Below are positions 29,313-39,889 of a DNA stretch of 64,000 nt, in pieces (within the stretch, counting starts at the first letter, position 1; every line of letters begins with the position of its first letter). Both the position numbers and the translations under genes were made by a program. The stretch lies in assembly GCA_958510875.1 (NCBI GenBank), contig OY294067.1:29872912-29936911 (forward strand), written 5' to 3'. The notes under the pieces were generated by a model. It did no database searches. It was given only the letters and a program-made list of their open reading frames with translations, and had not been told where the DNA came from. Origin of the DNA: Endomychus coccineus (lineage: Eukaryota; Arthropoda; Insecta; Coleoptera; Endomychidae).

Positions 29313-30199
29313 ATTATCTTTCATTTATTAACCAACTTCACCCAAAAATTGAATTCACGTTAGAAACAGAAAAAGATAGAACAATAAACTTTTTGGATTT
29401 AACACTAATACGTGACCATAATAAAATAAACTTCAATATCTACAGGAAACCCACTTGTACAGACATCACTATTCCGAACTCATCGTTTAGCCCTCGTAGC
29501 CATAAATTAGCAGCATATCACTCAATGATCCATAGAGCATTTTCGATACCATTGTCAATAGAACACCTCACTATTGAGTTGAACACGATCAAACGAATAG
29601 CCATTAATAATGGTTTTCCGGTAGATCAAATAATTAAACTGATAAATCGCAAACAACAACAATTAACTTTCTATAAAATTTATCCGCGTATAAAACGCAT
29701 AGATGTAACCACTAAATTTATCCCTTTGACATATTTTGGTACAGTAAGCGAACATATTGCTAACATTTTATCACGCCATAATTTTAAAATCAGTTTCAAA
29801 CCTCAAAATAAACTTTGCCATCTTATATACAACGCCAAAGACAAAATCAATAAATATAGAAAACCTGGCGTTTATAAGATGATTTGCCCAGATTGTGATG
29901 ACTTTTATATAGGTAGAACTTGTCGTAATTTCAAATTAAGATACGAAGAACATTTTCGCTCGTTTAGACTCAACAAAACTGATTCAATCTTTGCTAATCA
30001 TTTTTTACAAACTGGTCATAATTTCCCTAATTTAGATAGTCTAAGCATTCTACATAACCAAACCAGAGGTTTTAAATTGAATATATTAGAATCAATAGAG
30101 ATTTATAAAGGTGTCAAAAACTCTAATAAAAATATCCTCAATGATCAGTTAGACCTATATCAAAGTGATCTTTTCATGTGTCTTTCAAACCGCTCTTAA
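29306..30199 (+). pseudogene. Penelope-like RT C-terminus with GIY-YIG nuclease, 5'-truncated
   Basis: An open frame of 297 codons without an initiating ATG (it opens at TTG). Residues 16-70 match the Penelope-like RT segment (EFTLETEKDRTINFLDLTLI, FNIYRKPTCTD, FSPRSHKLAAYHSMIHR). Residues 187-270 are the GIY-YIG nuclease: PGVYKM (188-190), CPDC (194-197), FYIGRTCR (Y201-I-G203, Arg207), NHFLQTGH (H232, H238) and the presumed catalytic Glu in LESIEI. Such nucleases nick the target DNA for retrotransposition. The N-terminal RT core with the YADD pair is missing, so the copy is defective, although the surviving part has no lesion. It also has a second, inverted copy of its 3' half. Confidence 0.88.
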
Positions 30200-30386
30200 A
30201 ATAATTCTTAGAATATTAAATTATAATCTCACTAATTCACAAATTGTTGCTATGTTTACTATGTAATACTGTACTTTCCTAGGATCTACCTGCTTTTGGA
30301 ATTTCCATTGACCCCATAATCTCAACCCTACTTTACTCTACTCTATTTATACTTGAACTGTTTCATTGATTTCTTCATAATTTTCT

Positions 30387-30432
30387 AATTGTTTGATAAT
30401 GGCACTTCGGTGTTGAAACTATAGTTACGTTT
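30387..30432 (+). ncRNA. Hammerhead-like motif of Penelope-like family A
   Basis: Reads AATTGT (stem I), TTGATAA in place of CTGATGA, the extra T, stem II GGCAC-TTCG-GTGTT, GAAA, a short CTATAG stem III, then ACGTTT (stem I partner, 5 of 6 positions pair). The architecture equals the family C motif but two core bases differ, so cleavage is doubtful. The mirror copy is at 28538-28584. Confidence 0.5.
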
Positions 30433-30488
30433 TCACGTTATTATTAATAAAAGTGGTATAAAAACAAAGTAGTTATTCTTTCATATAA

Positions 30489-31130
30489 TCAAAATGATAA
30501 ATTACCATAAAGTAACGGCTTCCACCATCGATTTTTTGAAGATTAAGAATAAATTATAAAAATTATTGTAAGTATCAAGAATTAATTATCTTTTGATGAA
30601 AAATAAATCTCAGTTGTACTCTAAAAAAAAAATTAATTCAAAGTGTATAGCTAGAGCATAAGAACCTTTAGAACTCGACAATTTCACAAATCGTTGGTCT
30701 TTTTCTATAACAGCAACATTTATTACTAGACGTTTCCTTATTTCATTTGAAAAAATACACAGGACGAAATTATACGTAATAATACAAAATCGATCTTAAC
30801 AAAATACCAAATTAATGTTAAGACATGTCATTTACCTTCATTTCATTATGTTGAGACGTCTGAGCTACGAACGACGAGACGTAAAAAGGTAAACGCTATA
30901 TCTATCACCACTCTGTTGTGAAGCGACTCGGGTCAAAATGTCGAGTCTTCTTAGCTCAACTAGATACCATTTCACTTCTTCAAAAGAAGAAGGACCGGAA
31001 CAACAAGTACCTTTGTAACAGCGATTCTGTTCTTCCCGGACAGTTCTATTTTCCAGTTCAGTTGAAGTCGCGGGGGTACCTGTAGCGGATAGTCTCTTTA
31101 ACAATGACTCTTCCTGGGTTACCTGTTGTT
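30489..31130. other. No feature supported
   Basis: AT-rich to about 30830, then less so. The minus-strand stretch at 30865-31140 is open but has no recognisable domain. It probably belongs to the decayed non-LTR element that follows. Confidence 0.4.
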
Positions 31131-31322
31131 CTAGACCCAAGAAGGTGTGAGTTCATCTGGCTCGTAGATGTCATAGTATGCTTCGGTCCATAAGCTCGCA
31201 GCTTTCGCTACTACTTCCAGCTTCGCCCTTTCTTCAGAGATCATTTGTCTAATCCGAACCTTATCCAGGGAGGCGGAGGCATAAAGCTTCACGTCATCTA
31301 TGTAAACAAAGTATGTAACCAT
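31131..31322 (-). pseudogene. Non-LTR RT motif C fragment (YIDDVKLYA type)
   Basis: The minus-strand translation contains TYFVYIDDVKLYASA. The (Y/F)-(M/I/V)-D-D-(L/V)-K-L-Y-A box is the catalytic motif C of a group of non-LTR reverse transcriptases that I associate with R2/R4-like elements. The remaining residues follow the usual helix but end at 31131. No motifs A or B are visible around it. A dead fragment. Confidence 0.5.
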
Positions 31323-32159
31323 ATGCCTCCGATTATCAGGTGGGCCATACCGGTAGCCTTTGGTATTTCTTAGGGCAACGGATAGGGGTAAAAGTGAGAT
31401 GCAGGAGAGGAGAGAACTTGGAAGACTCCCCTCCTAGATGATACCATCTCAGTTCTCCAGAGTAGCAACACCATGACAGTTTATCCAGACGCCATATGGC
31501 ACCTCCTCAGAGATGATCACGTGATTGACGTCACAAGACATCCTAAAAATAACCTGTATACACACCATGTAATCTATAACCTCTACACTCTATGGTTTCG
31601 TAAGCTGTGCCCTTCTGTCAGGCTAGCTCTATACTCTAGGCTGGCTGCACCTCAGAGCGGAAGCTGCGAACGTAACTTCCGCGCTGGAGATAGTAATGTG
31701 TTAATCTGTTAATGTGTATCTACTATCTACTGGTAATTACTGCGAAATGTCTTCCACCAGTATGTGTTAATTCCGAAAAGTTCTTAGCACCCCGAAGGGC
31801 CATTATAACTTCTTCCACGGTTATAAATCTAAGCAGTTCGATGTATTGCTTTGGCATTCCGCAAAATACCTGAAATTGCGTTAGGGCTGGAGTCTCTTCA
31901 TTGAGCGGCATCACATCACCATAAAGGTTGACCCAGGGCCCCTTTGGCCGGTATTGTCTCGATGCAGTGCGGTTTTGTTGCTAGGAGTACCTCATCGTTT
32001 AACGTGTGGTGGATGCGCTATAGGTTGTTGTCTATTCTGGGTACTTCATTTGTAATAGGGTGTCCAGACGCCCTGTATTCCACCACACGACATTGGATAC
32101 GGGATTTTTTGCCTCCAGCTTCCGAGTACCTTTCCCGGTGGTGAGTTCTTTGTCGGTGA

Positions 32160-32440
32160 AGAGATATTACGAGAGACCGACAAATGGTGATAGAACTCCT
32201 CACAGGACACTGTTATCTGAACAACCACCTACACACAATGGGCATTGTTGAAGACCCAGCGTGTAGTAGATGTGGAGAGGCGGATGAAACTGCTACTCAC
32301 GTCCTAGTAGAATATCCAGCATTGGCTTCTCTTAGGCTACAACACCTCGGCATCACACATATTCTGCTTGAAGCCATAAGAGATATCAGTCCATGTAAAA
32401 TTTTAGCCTTCGGCACTGCCTTAAGTCTGCTGGACTGATT
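32160..32440 (+). pseudogene. Non-LTR ORF2 C-terminus (RNase H/zinc-knuckle end)
   Basis: Contains ELLTGHCYLNNHLHTMGIVE, then DPACSRCGEADETATHVLVE and YPALASLRLQHLG. This is the L-T-G-H-x3-N-x-H-L-x3-G and C-x2-C-x6-E-T-x3-H-x3-x-C-P-A block at the end of I/jockey/R1-type ORF2 proteins, with the last Cys replaced by Tyr. It ends with a stop at 32438. Upstream pieces near 32100-32180 belong to the same ORF but are frame-shifted. Confidence 0.75.
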
Positions 32441-33039
32441 CTTGTATCAAGGGGCGCACAATGGACCCAATCAAGCGGTCGAAGTGCTCCGGACTTGTCT
32501 GCCCCCGTTTTGATTGGTTGATTGAAGGGTCACATACTTGCCTGCAATGATAGCCTGTCTGATCATTAACTTTGTCAAGTTCTTGTTACTGCAAGGGTTT
32601 GATATGATGTATCCCCTTTGACTGAGATACGATGAATTGTTTTGTAGTGATTGAGTGGTGAGTGCGGAATGCTCAGGATGTATCCGAACCCACTTGTCCC
32701 TCATGTATCCCTTCCGCCTGATAGAATTCTAATAGATGAACATCGCTCAGATTGTCAGTCCACTCAAGGTGTCATTGTCCATAGTCAGAGACGTCATCTA
32801 CAGGCAGAGGTATATCAGGTCCTCCACCTTGTCCTCGCTAATACATTGGCGTTGAGCGCTATGCAAGAAGGGAAACCGTTATGAATATGGAAGAAGAAAT
32901 TAAGTGGGCCACATGTGTAACAATGCGCCATAAGCAAGGTTAGCTTATTGTTGATAAATCATCCATTCTACATCTTACATAATTAAACAAAATTTATTCA
33001 AACGTTAGAACAAGTGACAAAACCAAAAAATTGACCATG
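32441..33039. other. Low-confidence non-LTR-like sequence, no clear motif
   Basis: Several short open stretches on both strands (32471-32704 minus, 32651-32884 plus) with moderate GC but without a motif I can name. They probably belong to old retroelement copies. Confidence 0.3.
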
Positions 33040-33475
33040 TTTTTCAACATAAAAGTTGATTTTTCTAGAAAACGGTCAACTTTAGAGCTTATGACTTGGA
33101 GTTCCTTTTTTGTGTAGAAAATATTGGCGGTTCAAATGGTTGTCTCAAAACTGTACTTTTTCCAGTGGCGTGGAAGTTGGGGAGAAAAACACCAACTACC
33201 CCATCAAAATCTTCACCAATTATGACTGAAAAACAAATTTTTATCAAACAGAACATAGCTTACTATGAGTAGAAAATGCTTGCAGAAGCTGTTTTCTGTA
33301 CGATAAACGGTTCCGGAGATATTCGCAGAAAACGAATTTTTTTTTTCAATTTCAACACCCTGTATCTCAAAAACTAAGGGTCTGTGCGTATACGTTATTA
33401 GGATTTTTTTTCTCAAAATCAAATTTTCTATCGACTGTTGAAGTTTTGCTACTAAAACCTGGGACATCCTGTATA
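33040..33475. mobile_element. Probable mariner-like element end, no transposase
   Basis: The block CACCCTGTATCTCAAAAACTA followed by TTTTTTTCTCAAAATCAAAT and the end GGGACATCCTGTATATGTG has the look of the long terminal repeats of the mariner-like families in this window (TTAAGGAACATCCTGTATA at 36070, CACCCTGTATA at 60866). No partner repeat was found. Confidence 0.35.
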
Positions 33476-34330
33476 TGTGTAAGTGTTTCCAATAAACCGA
33501 TAAAACCTACGATGGTATAATTTGCATCACACCATCACCAGTCACAACCTCTAAAGAAACTGGCACCTGGCAATCTCGGGATATTATATGGCGATTCCTT
33601 TGCTATAACTTCACAGATTATTATACCACATTATAGACAAGGATCAAATAGCAAAGACTGAACGAGCTATGACAAATTTACCGAATATGTTGAACATATG
33701 TTTCACAAAATTGCCGAGATCAAAACAAATATCAGAACTTAGTTTACTTCCGAACTAATTACCGTTGGTTTGTTGGTTTCGTGTGGGAAGCACTTTCATG
33801 TTGCCAACATTCAAATAATTAATATTAGTACGTATCGGGTTAATGAAGTTAGGATGTCACATCTAAATAACTAGTATAGTTCCACCGTTCTGTATTATGT
33901 GTGCATGAAAATTATTCAAATATTCTTGTTTGATTCTTGAGTATGACTATCTATATTTTATTTTATTCAGGGTGTAACAATTATCTAACTTTTTACAACT
34001 ACTGAACGGTTCGAAGAACTAGTTTTAAATTCAATTACAATATAATAGTATATTAAGATATAAGTTTCTCAAGACGTGATTTTATCGGACTAGCCCTAAA
34101 TTAGAAAACGATAAAATGTCTTATGAAACGAATATTTGATACCAGTTTTTCTATTTTGGTTTAATGTATTTCGAGAAAAAATTTTTCTTTTGAAATTATG
34201 TGATCTCATTGCTGTACTATTTTAGATGTTCAAGTTGGTAACACTACATGCCAAAATAAATTTAATTGCATGCGCGCCAAATCTGTAATTTGAATTTTGA
34301 AATGTCAAGAGCTTAAATTAAAATACTTAA

Positions 34331-34700
34331 TATGTCTGATTTTGAAAGAGAATTACAAATGGAAAGTAAAAATTGCACTCCCCCGGAGCATAGAAAATTT
34401 CTAAGAAAGTGTAAGAAAAGGAGTATCACATTTAAAAAAACTGGTGCAGCGAAAAGAATGTGGAAGTTATATCAGAAAATATTTTAATTGCTTATTTTGA
34501 TGGTGGAAGCAAGGTAAAAAAAGACTTCTACTTTATGGCATGCATAAATATTGATGAGAATAAAGGTATTTCTCGCTACATGAAATTGCAAGCTTTTCTA
34601 AAAAGGTGTTGGAAGGCTACGAACCAAAGAAGTCTCAAATTTTTGAAGTTGAACATATTAATAAATTCATAACGAAAGCTGATAACAATATTTACCTCTC
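34331..34700 (+). pseudogene. Crypton-like tyrosine recombinase N-terminal relic
   Basis: An ATG at 34331 opens MSDFERELQMESKNCTPPEH and related residues, stopping after 49 codons. The next frames read ISENILIAYFDGGSKVKK, then ISRYMKLQAFLKRC, then EGYEPKKSQIFEVEHINKFI. The order (start of an E-E-L helix, E-x2-L-x-A-Y-F, D-I-S-x-Y-x-K-L-x-A-F-L-K-R, G-Y-x-P-K-K-S-K-x-F) matches insect Crypton/tyrosine-recombinase proteins as I remember them. The catalytic domain is absent and there are at least two frameshifts. Confidence 0.5.
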
Positions 34701-34830
34701 GTAGTGCAAAATTAAAATTAGGTTTTCATATTACTTTTTACTATTATTATTTAAGATTTTTTAAGACATCGTGCATGTACCACATTTGGTTTCTTGTTGC
34801 TAACGGAACATCCTCAAGCAGCAAAGGCAA

Positions 34831-35506
34831 TTATTCTTGAATGAAATTGCAGTAGTTTTGTCCGTCAAGTAGTCCCGGTAAAAAGAACGGGCCAATAAAG
34901 TAGTCACCAATGATTCCTGCCCATACGTTCACCGAAAATTGGTTCTGGAAATGGGTTTCGGTTGTGGCGTGAGTATTTTCATCTGCCCACAAATGATTGT
35001 TGTGGAAATTTTTAATTGCATTTCTTGAATTAGCTTCATTCATTAACATAATGTGTGATTCAATATGCGGATTTTGAGCAACATTATGAAGAAACCATTG
35101 ACAAAAGTTCACACGCTTTGAAAAATCTCTGGGAAGTGATGCCTGTACTCTTAAAATATAACATGGATACAACAACAAGACCACTAAATTCTCCAAACAA
35201 TTTGGTGGGAAATGTTCAAGTTCCTAGCGATCTTCCTCGTATTGGTTTCAGGACGTTCATCGACTTCGTACAGCACCGCTTCTTCAATTTCTGGTGTTCT
35301 TACACTTCGAGGTCTACCTTCAGATATACCTTTGTGGAAATTGCCAGTTTTACAAGACGACGATGAATATTAGAAAAGGTTCTACTATCTGGATAAACAC
35401 GAATATGATATCTCTGGTGATAAATACGTCGGGATTTCTCTGCATTACCGTCGAGGTCATACACGTAATGCATTTCCGCCATTTCCACATTTGAATAATT
35501 CTCCAT
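34831..35506 (-). pseudogene. Mariner-like family 2 transposase, 5' part
   Basis: The ATG at 35506 (minus strand) starts MENYSNVEMAEMHYVYDLDG, then RTFSNIHRRLVK, the DUF4817-type helix-turn-helix N-terminus of a group of insect Tc1/mariner-superfamily transposases. After a frameshift, VQASLPRDFSKRVNFCQWFL, NNHLWADENTHAT, VNVWAGIIGDYFIGPFFLPG and LLDGQNYCNFIQE follow the usual catalytic-domain order. The first Asp box is NEAN rather than TDEA. Everything after the L-x-G-x-x-Y box is missing. It is dead. The leader continues into the terminal sequence at 35590-36090. Confidence 0.75.
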
Positions 35507-35589
35507 TGTTAACAAAATTGTAATAATAAGATACTTACAGCAAACAGATTTGAACGACACAGACATGCTCGAAAATATGGAATGTCAAA

Positions 35590-36090
35590 CTCAAGTGACA
35601 GCGGCCAACTAGATTTATTGCAAAATTTTATTCATCAATAATTCCATTAATTTTTTCGGTCAATACAATGGTTTTCATTCTTTTACTCAAAAACAGCGTG
35701 TTTCGTGAGAAAATCTTAGGAGATTTTTTATACAGAATTGACCAGGTTATCCAAAAAAGTATCTAGATCGAAAAAGCTCGGTGGCGTACCACTTTTTTTT
35801 GCTAAAATTGCTGTGAGGCGAACCCATAACTACGACACTCATTAAATTTTGAAACAACTTATTGAGTGAAAAATCGTGTTCCTAAGTCAAATTAATCTGT
35901 CCCAAAACTCAGCTCAATATCTCAATGAATCTCAACCACTTTCTAGATTTTTATCAAAACCTAAAAAAAATTTTGCCACCCTGTATATCGAAAACAGCGT
36001 CTTGCAGTCTTAGAGGAACTTTTTACTTAAAATTGACCCAGGAATCACCCCTTAAAATATTCGCATATCGTTAAGGAACATCCTGTATAG
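35590..36090. mobile_element. Terminal region of mariner-like family 2
   Basis: Upstream of the transposase start (minus strand) and matched by the solo end at 5480-5925. The outer end reads TTAAGGAACATCCTGTATA. The opposite terminal repeat is not found beyond 34831, so this element is 3'-truncated. Confidence 0.65.
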
Positions 36091-36099
36091 TTAATCATT

Positions 36100-36475
36100 C
36101 AAAACTAAGCTACTATTCAGTTCATGCAAAATATCAAGGCTATGGGTGAAATTATAATTATGTTCTAACCTAACCAGTGGTTAGCGTAATTTGCTTTTTC
36201 TTTCTCTACTATTCACTTGCGTTTAATATTAAATACCGACAAGTTATTGGAGAATCATCAAAATTAATTACAAATAATAATAATAGGAACTTTTTTACTA
36301 AAGCTGAGCTACTATTCAGTTCATGCAAAATATTAAGGCTGGGTAAAATTATAATTATGTTCTAACCTAACCAGTGGTTAGCGTAATTTGGTTTTTCTTT
36401 CTCTATTATTCAATTGCGTTTGATGTTAAATAGCGAGAAGTTATTGGAGAATCTTCAAAAAGTAATTACAAATAA
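36100..36475. repeat. Tandem duplication, about 199-bp unit, two copies
   Basis: GCTACTATTCAGTTCATGCA occurs at 36109 and 36308, and TCTAACCTAACCAGTGGTTA at about 36163 and 36362. The copies differ at scattered positions (for example CTACTATTCACTTGCG against CTATTATTCAATTGCG). No coding sense is seen. Confidence 0.85.
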
Positions 36476-37249
36476 ATTTATTTCTTCTTATTCTCAGTTG
36501 GAACAACATACCTTCAAAGAAACATTGGCATGATATCGTATCAAACTATTGTTTTCTTCAATGAATACAGTACATCCGATATATAATTGCGTAGCTTTGA
36601 ACATATCTTACCTTTCCGAATAGCACAATTCGTCTCATTCGCATGAATCTTGACCCATTCAGAAATAATAATCGGCATTATCTGCATTGTCCCAATTCAA
36701 AGGTTCCGCGTTCATGCAATGCACGAGCAGTACGCTCGACTCGAGTATCCGTACAATCGTCTAATGTCTGATCCGAATTTCCTTGTGCCACAAGCTGCCC
36801 TTAGAGCATTGTTGCATTCTTAAGCAGTTCGTGCTCCAGTCAAGAGTACTTATTCCGTATTGTTTTAAAATGGTTAAAAACTGTCTTAAGTGGATACTCG
36901 GACTGGAGCATCGAAAACGGTTTCAAATCGAATATCGTATTTCTATACCAATGAATATTGAGATAAGTTTCTCGTTTTTTGTTGATAACGAAGTAGATAT
37001 ACAATACTACTTACCGACCGGAAGATGCTGCGATCTCTGTTGAACGTAGTCATAACAACATGGTGAAAAGACCAAAAGTATCTAACGCCATCTATAGATA
37101 GATGTCCCACTAAGAAATCAAGCAATGTATCACATTGACAGATTTTTCTAACTTTACAAAAATTACGGGGAATGTGAAACTACTTGAGTGCATCAGCTGT
37201 CTGGAACTATAAGTATATGTGACGTTACTGATCGATCTGAACTAGAAAC

Positions 37250-37289
37250 ACTGAGGACCTTTCGGCTACCAAGTAGCCATCACCAGAGT
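37250..37289 (-). ncRNA. Hammerhead-like motif of Penelope-like family B
   Basis: On the minus strand: ACT (stem I), CTGGTGA in place of CTGATGA, the extra T, stem II GGCTAC-TTG-GTAGCC (six perfect pairs), GAAA, GGTCCTC with a possible AGG/CCT stem III ending in TC, then AGT (stem I partner). One core base (A to G in the CTGANGA box) argues against full activity. The separated halves at 13650 and 14400 carry the same sequence with CTGATGA intact. Confidence 0.5.
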
Positions 37290-37329
37290 AAAATGGTTTT
37301 TTATACATCAACAATTATTTTTTCAAATT

Positions 37330-37600
37330 TGTTGGGGACCCTATTATGTGGGGGCCCCTGGGTAAGTGCTCGGAGTGCCTTGTAGTAAATGCAGCACTGA
37401 CATCTATATTCAGATCACAGTGGCCTGAAAGAACTTCTGTCACCAGTTTGATGCCTCTTTTGTTTATAGAGAGCAGGGTTTTAGAGCATTTGGGCGAGAA
37501 CTCGCAACGTGAAACTCCGCCTCCCTCATACCTAGGGCACCATGCCAAATTGGGAGCTCTTTAATAAGCGAATCACTGCAGGTTATAAATGCCTCATAAT
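37330..37600 (-). pseudogene. Non-LTR ORF2 C-terminal fragment
   Basis: Minus-strand reading has NKRGIKLVTEVLSGHCDLNI, the L-x-T-G-H-C-x-L-N block that precedes the terminal zinc knuckle of I/jockey/R1-type ORF2 proteins. A second frame upstream (AFITCSDSLIKEL) fits the end of the RNase H region. Truncated soon after and shifted in frame. Confidence 0.45.
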
Positions 37601-37739
37601 CGAAAAAAGAATGCGTTTTATTATGTACGTTTTCTTCTTGGCAAACTGTGGATAAGAAAAACCAGCATATAAAAAAATTACAGCGTGTTCGCGAGTCCTT
37701 CAGAGTACTTGCCAGTACTTTTATGAACACTAAACACTG

Positions 37740-39885
37740 AGATTATTCATGAAGTGCTTGAAGCACTTAGCACAAGTCACGAGTGTCATGACCACAAGAG
37801 TGCTTAGAGTGAAGCACAGTGCTCGGCACAGCAGAACAGAAAATTTTAATAATAGAGTTACAGTTACGAAATGGCTATTTATACAACTAGTTGCAAATTG
37901 AGCATGTTCTGTGCACTAGTTGTTTTATATAATATTTTTTGTACAACTGTCAAAAAAACTTGACATTTCTGCATCTCTATTGATGCGTAAATGTTTACTT
38001 TTTTCACTGTCAAAATAAACATGAAATATTACTTTTTGAAGGATTTGTTTTAAACAGAGTCAATTATTTATTGATTATGTATCATAAAACAATTTCATTT
38101 ATTGGAATAATAATTGATAGTAAAGTTTGAACAATTACTTCCAACATGTTGAAATTGAAGCAACTACGAGCAAACACAATCAAACACGCGGCGTGCCAAC
38201 AAACCGTTTCTATAGTAACGACACAGGACCACTGGATGCTGTGAAATTATATTGGAAGTATTTATTATTAATATATTTCAGACGATGTAAATTCACATTC
38301 ACAGTTGTACAAAAAATGTTGTTTGTATTTCGTGTATAAAATTCATGATTTCATGGCACATTCGAGAGAATTAACACTCTCATGTGCCATTAAGAAAACA
38401 CTCATTTTACGCACTCAATACAAAAATAACTATTTTGGAGATAATGTAAAAATAGTGATATAAGAATTACCATGGTAAAGCGCCAATGTCAAGACATATT
38501 TCTCGAAATATCAACTTTTATATCTTAACTTTTTGTTCAAAAATGAGCGAATCTGAAGAACCCCTACCTTCGGACGTTGAAAAAGTTGCATAAGCTGCAG
38601 TAGCAAATTTGCTGCGAAGTAAGCCAAAAGCAATATGTGTTTATGTTACTAAACTCACTTTAGCACTAGTGCTAAAATGAACTCATTTTAGCACTCAATG
38701 TTAAAATGCACTCTTTTTACAATGAACCACTTTTTAATCACAATAACAATCAGTTTCAAAAAGATCACTTTTCGTATGAGAATGAGAAACAATTTTCAAT
38801 CCCCTACAGCTCCGTTATTTTTGAGTTTTTGGAAACATGCTGTAGAAAATAGGGGCATTACTTTTTCAAATAGGATTTCGTGAATTTTTTCCTTATCATT
38901 TCCGGACATCCTGTATGTCATAATGATTATGAAGTATTCCTTTAAATCCTTCTGATGATGCCGTTTGCTTGAAAAGGGTAATCCTATGGTACAATAATAT
39001 AAGTGATACTAAACATACTATTGTTTTATATCACCATCATGAAAAACCTCAACAATTCCGAGCTCAATTATGATCATAACTGTTATTGGATATTAAACGT
39101 GGTCAGTTTATGGCTTATCTGACATAAATTACAAACATTGGATGAACCTTATACCTTACTATACTTTATTACAAGGATATTACCGAGTTACTTTCGGTGA
39201 TGATGCGTTATGATATTTCTTTGATGTCCATAAAATAGTTTCTGGTTAACCTTTAACGAGTTAATTTATGACATCAATTAATTTGAAACGAAAATCCCAT
39301 CCTGGTACTCAAATATGTTTCCATAAATTTCGATCGATACTCCGTTGATGAGAGTATACCAAAATTAGATGATTATCTGAAAACACTTAATTTGAGTATG
39401 TAGGTATGGAAAATAAACGAACAGTATTAGGAATATTCAAGCAGACGTAAGGGTGTGAAGAAGGAAACTCAAGTCGCTTCTTAAAGAGGCCATAACGTTT
39501 CAAGAGAGCCTAGTGTTAGTAAATGTTATAATAAGGTGTACCTACCGTCTAAACGCACATTAGAAGTTTTTTGAGTTCTAATGATGATGTCAATCTGAAA
39601 ATTTGTATATAGTCATAATCGATTATGTGCTGCTCAATGAAATAAGGTTCAATAGGCGATACCATCATCATCAAATCCATTATCTTAAACAGAAAGCTGT
39701 AATTTTTATCAAGTTTTCAGATTCCTCATGGCTTTCTGAGATGGTCTTTATCAGCTTCTCTATAGCTAACTCTAGTTATATATATATTCTGATTTCTTTG
39801 AAAATTTTAAAGTTTTCAACTTTTTCTTTGAAAATCAATAACTCTGTAATTTTTGAATATTCCGAATTAGTTTGCGAGCATCAGA
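37740..39885. other. No gene recognised
   Basis: AT-rich sequence with short open stretches only. 38630-38710 is locally rich in GAGTGC/TTAGCACT-type words. 38860-38925 (TTCCGGACATCCTGTATG) resembles a mariner-like element end, but no partner repeat was found. Confidence 0.4.
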
Positions 39886-39889
39886 AAAA

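Larger units (their letters stand above)
28481..30488 (+). mobile_element. Penelope-like element family A with long inverted arm
   Basis: The region 28481-29312 is a near-exact reverse complement of 29623-30488; the left arm lacks about 30 bases of coding sequence (near 28970) and has a few point changes. Between them, 29313-29622 is unique RT sequence. The main ORF is 29306-30199. Such a full 3' half repeated in inverted orientation fits the known Penelope-like arrangement in which a truncated copy sits head-to-head with the main copy. The high similarity of the arms means a fairly recent origin. Confidence 0.85.
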
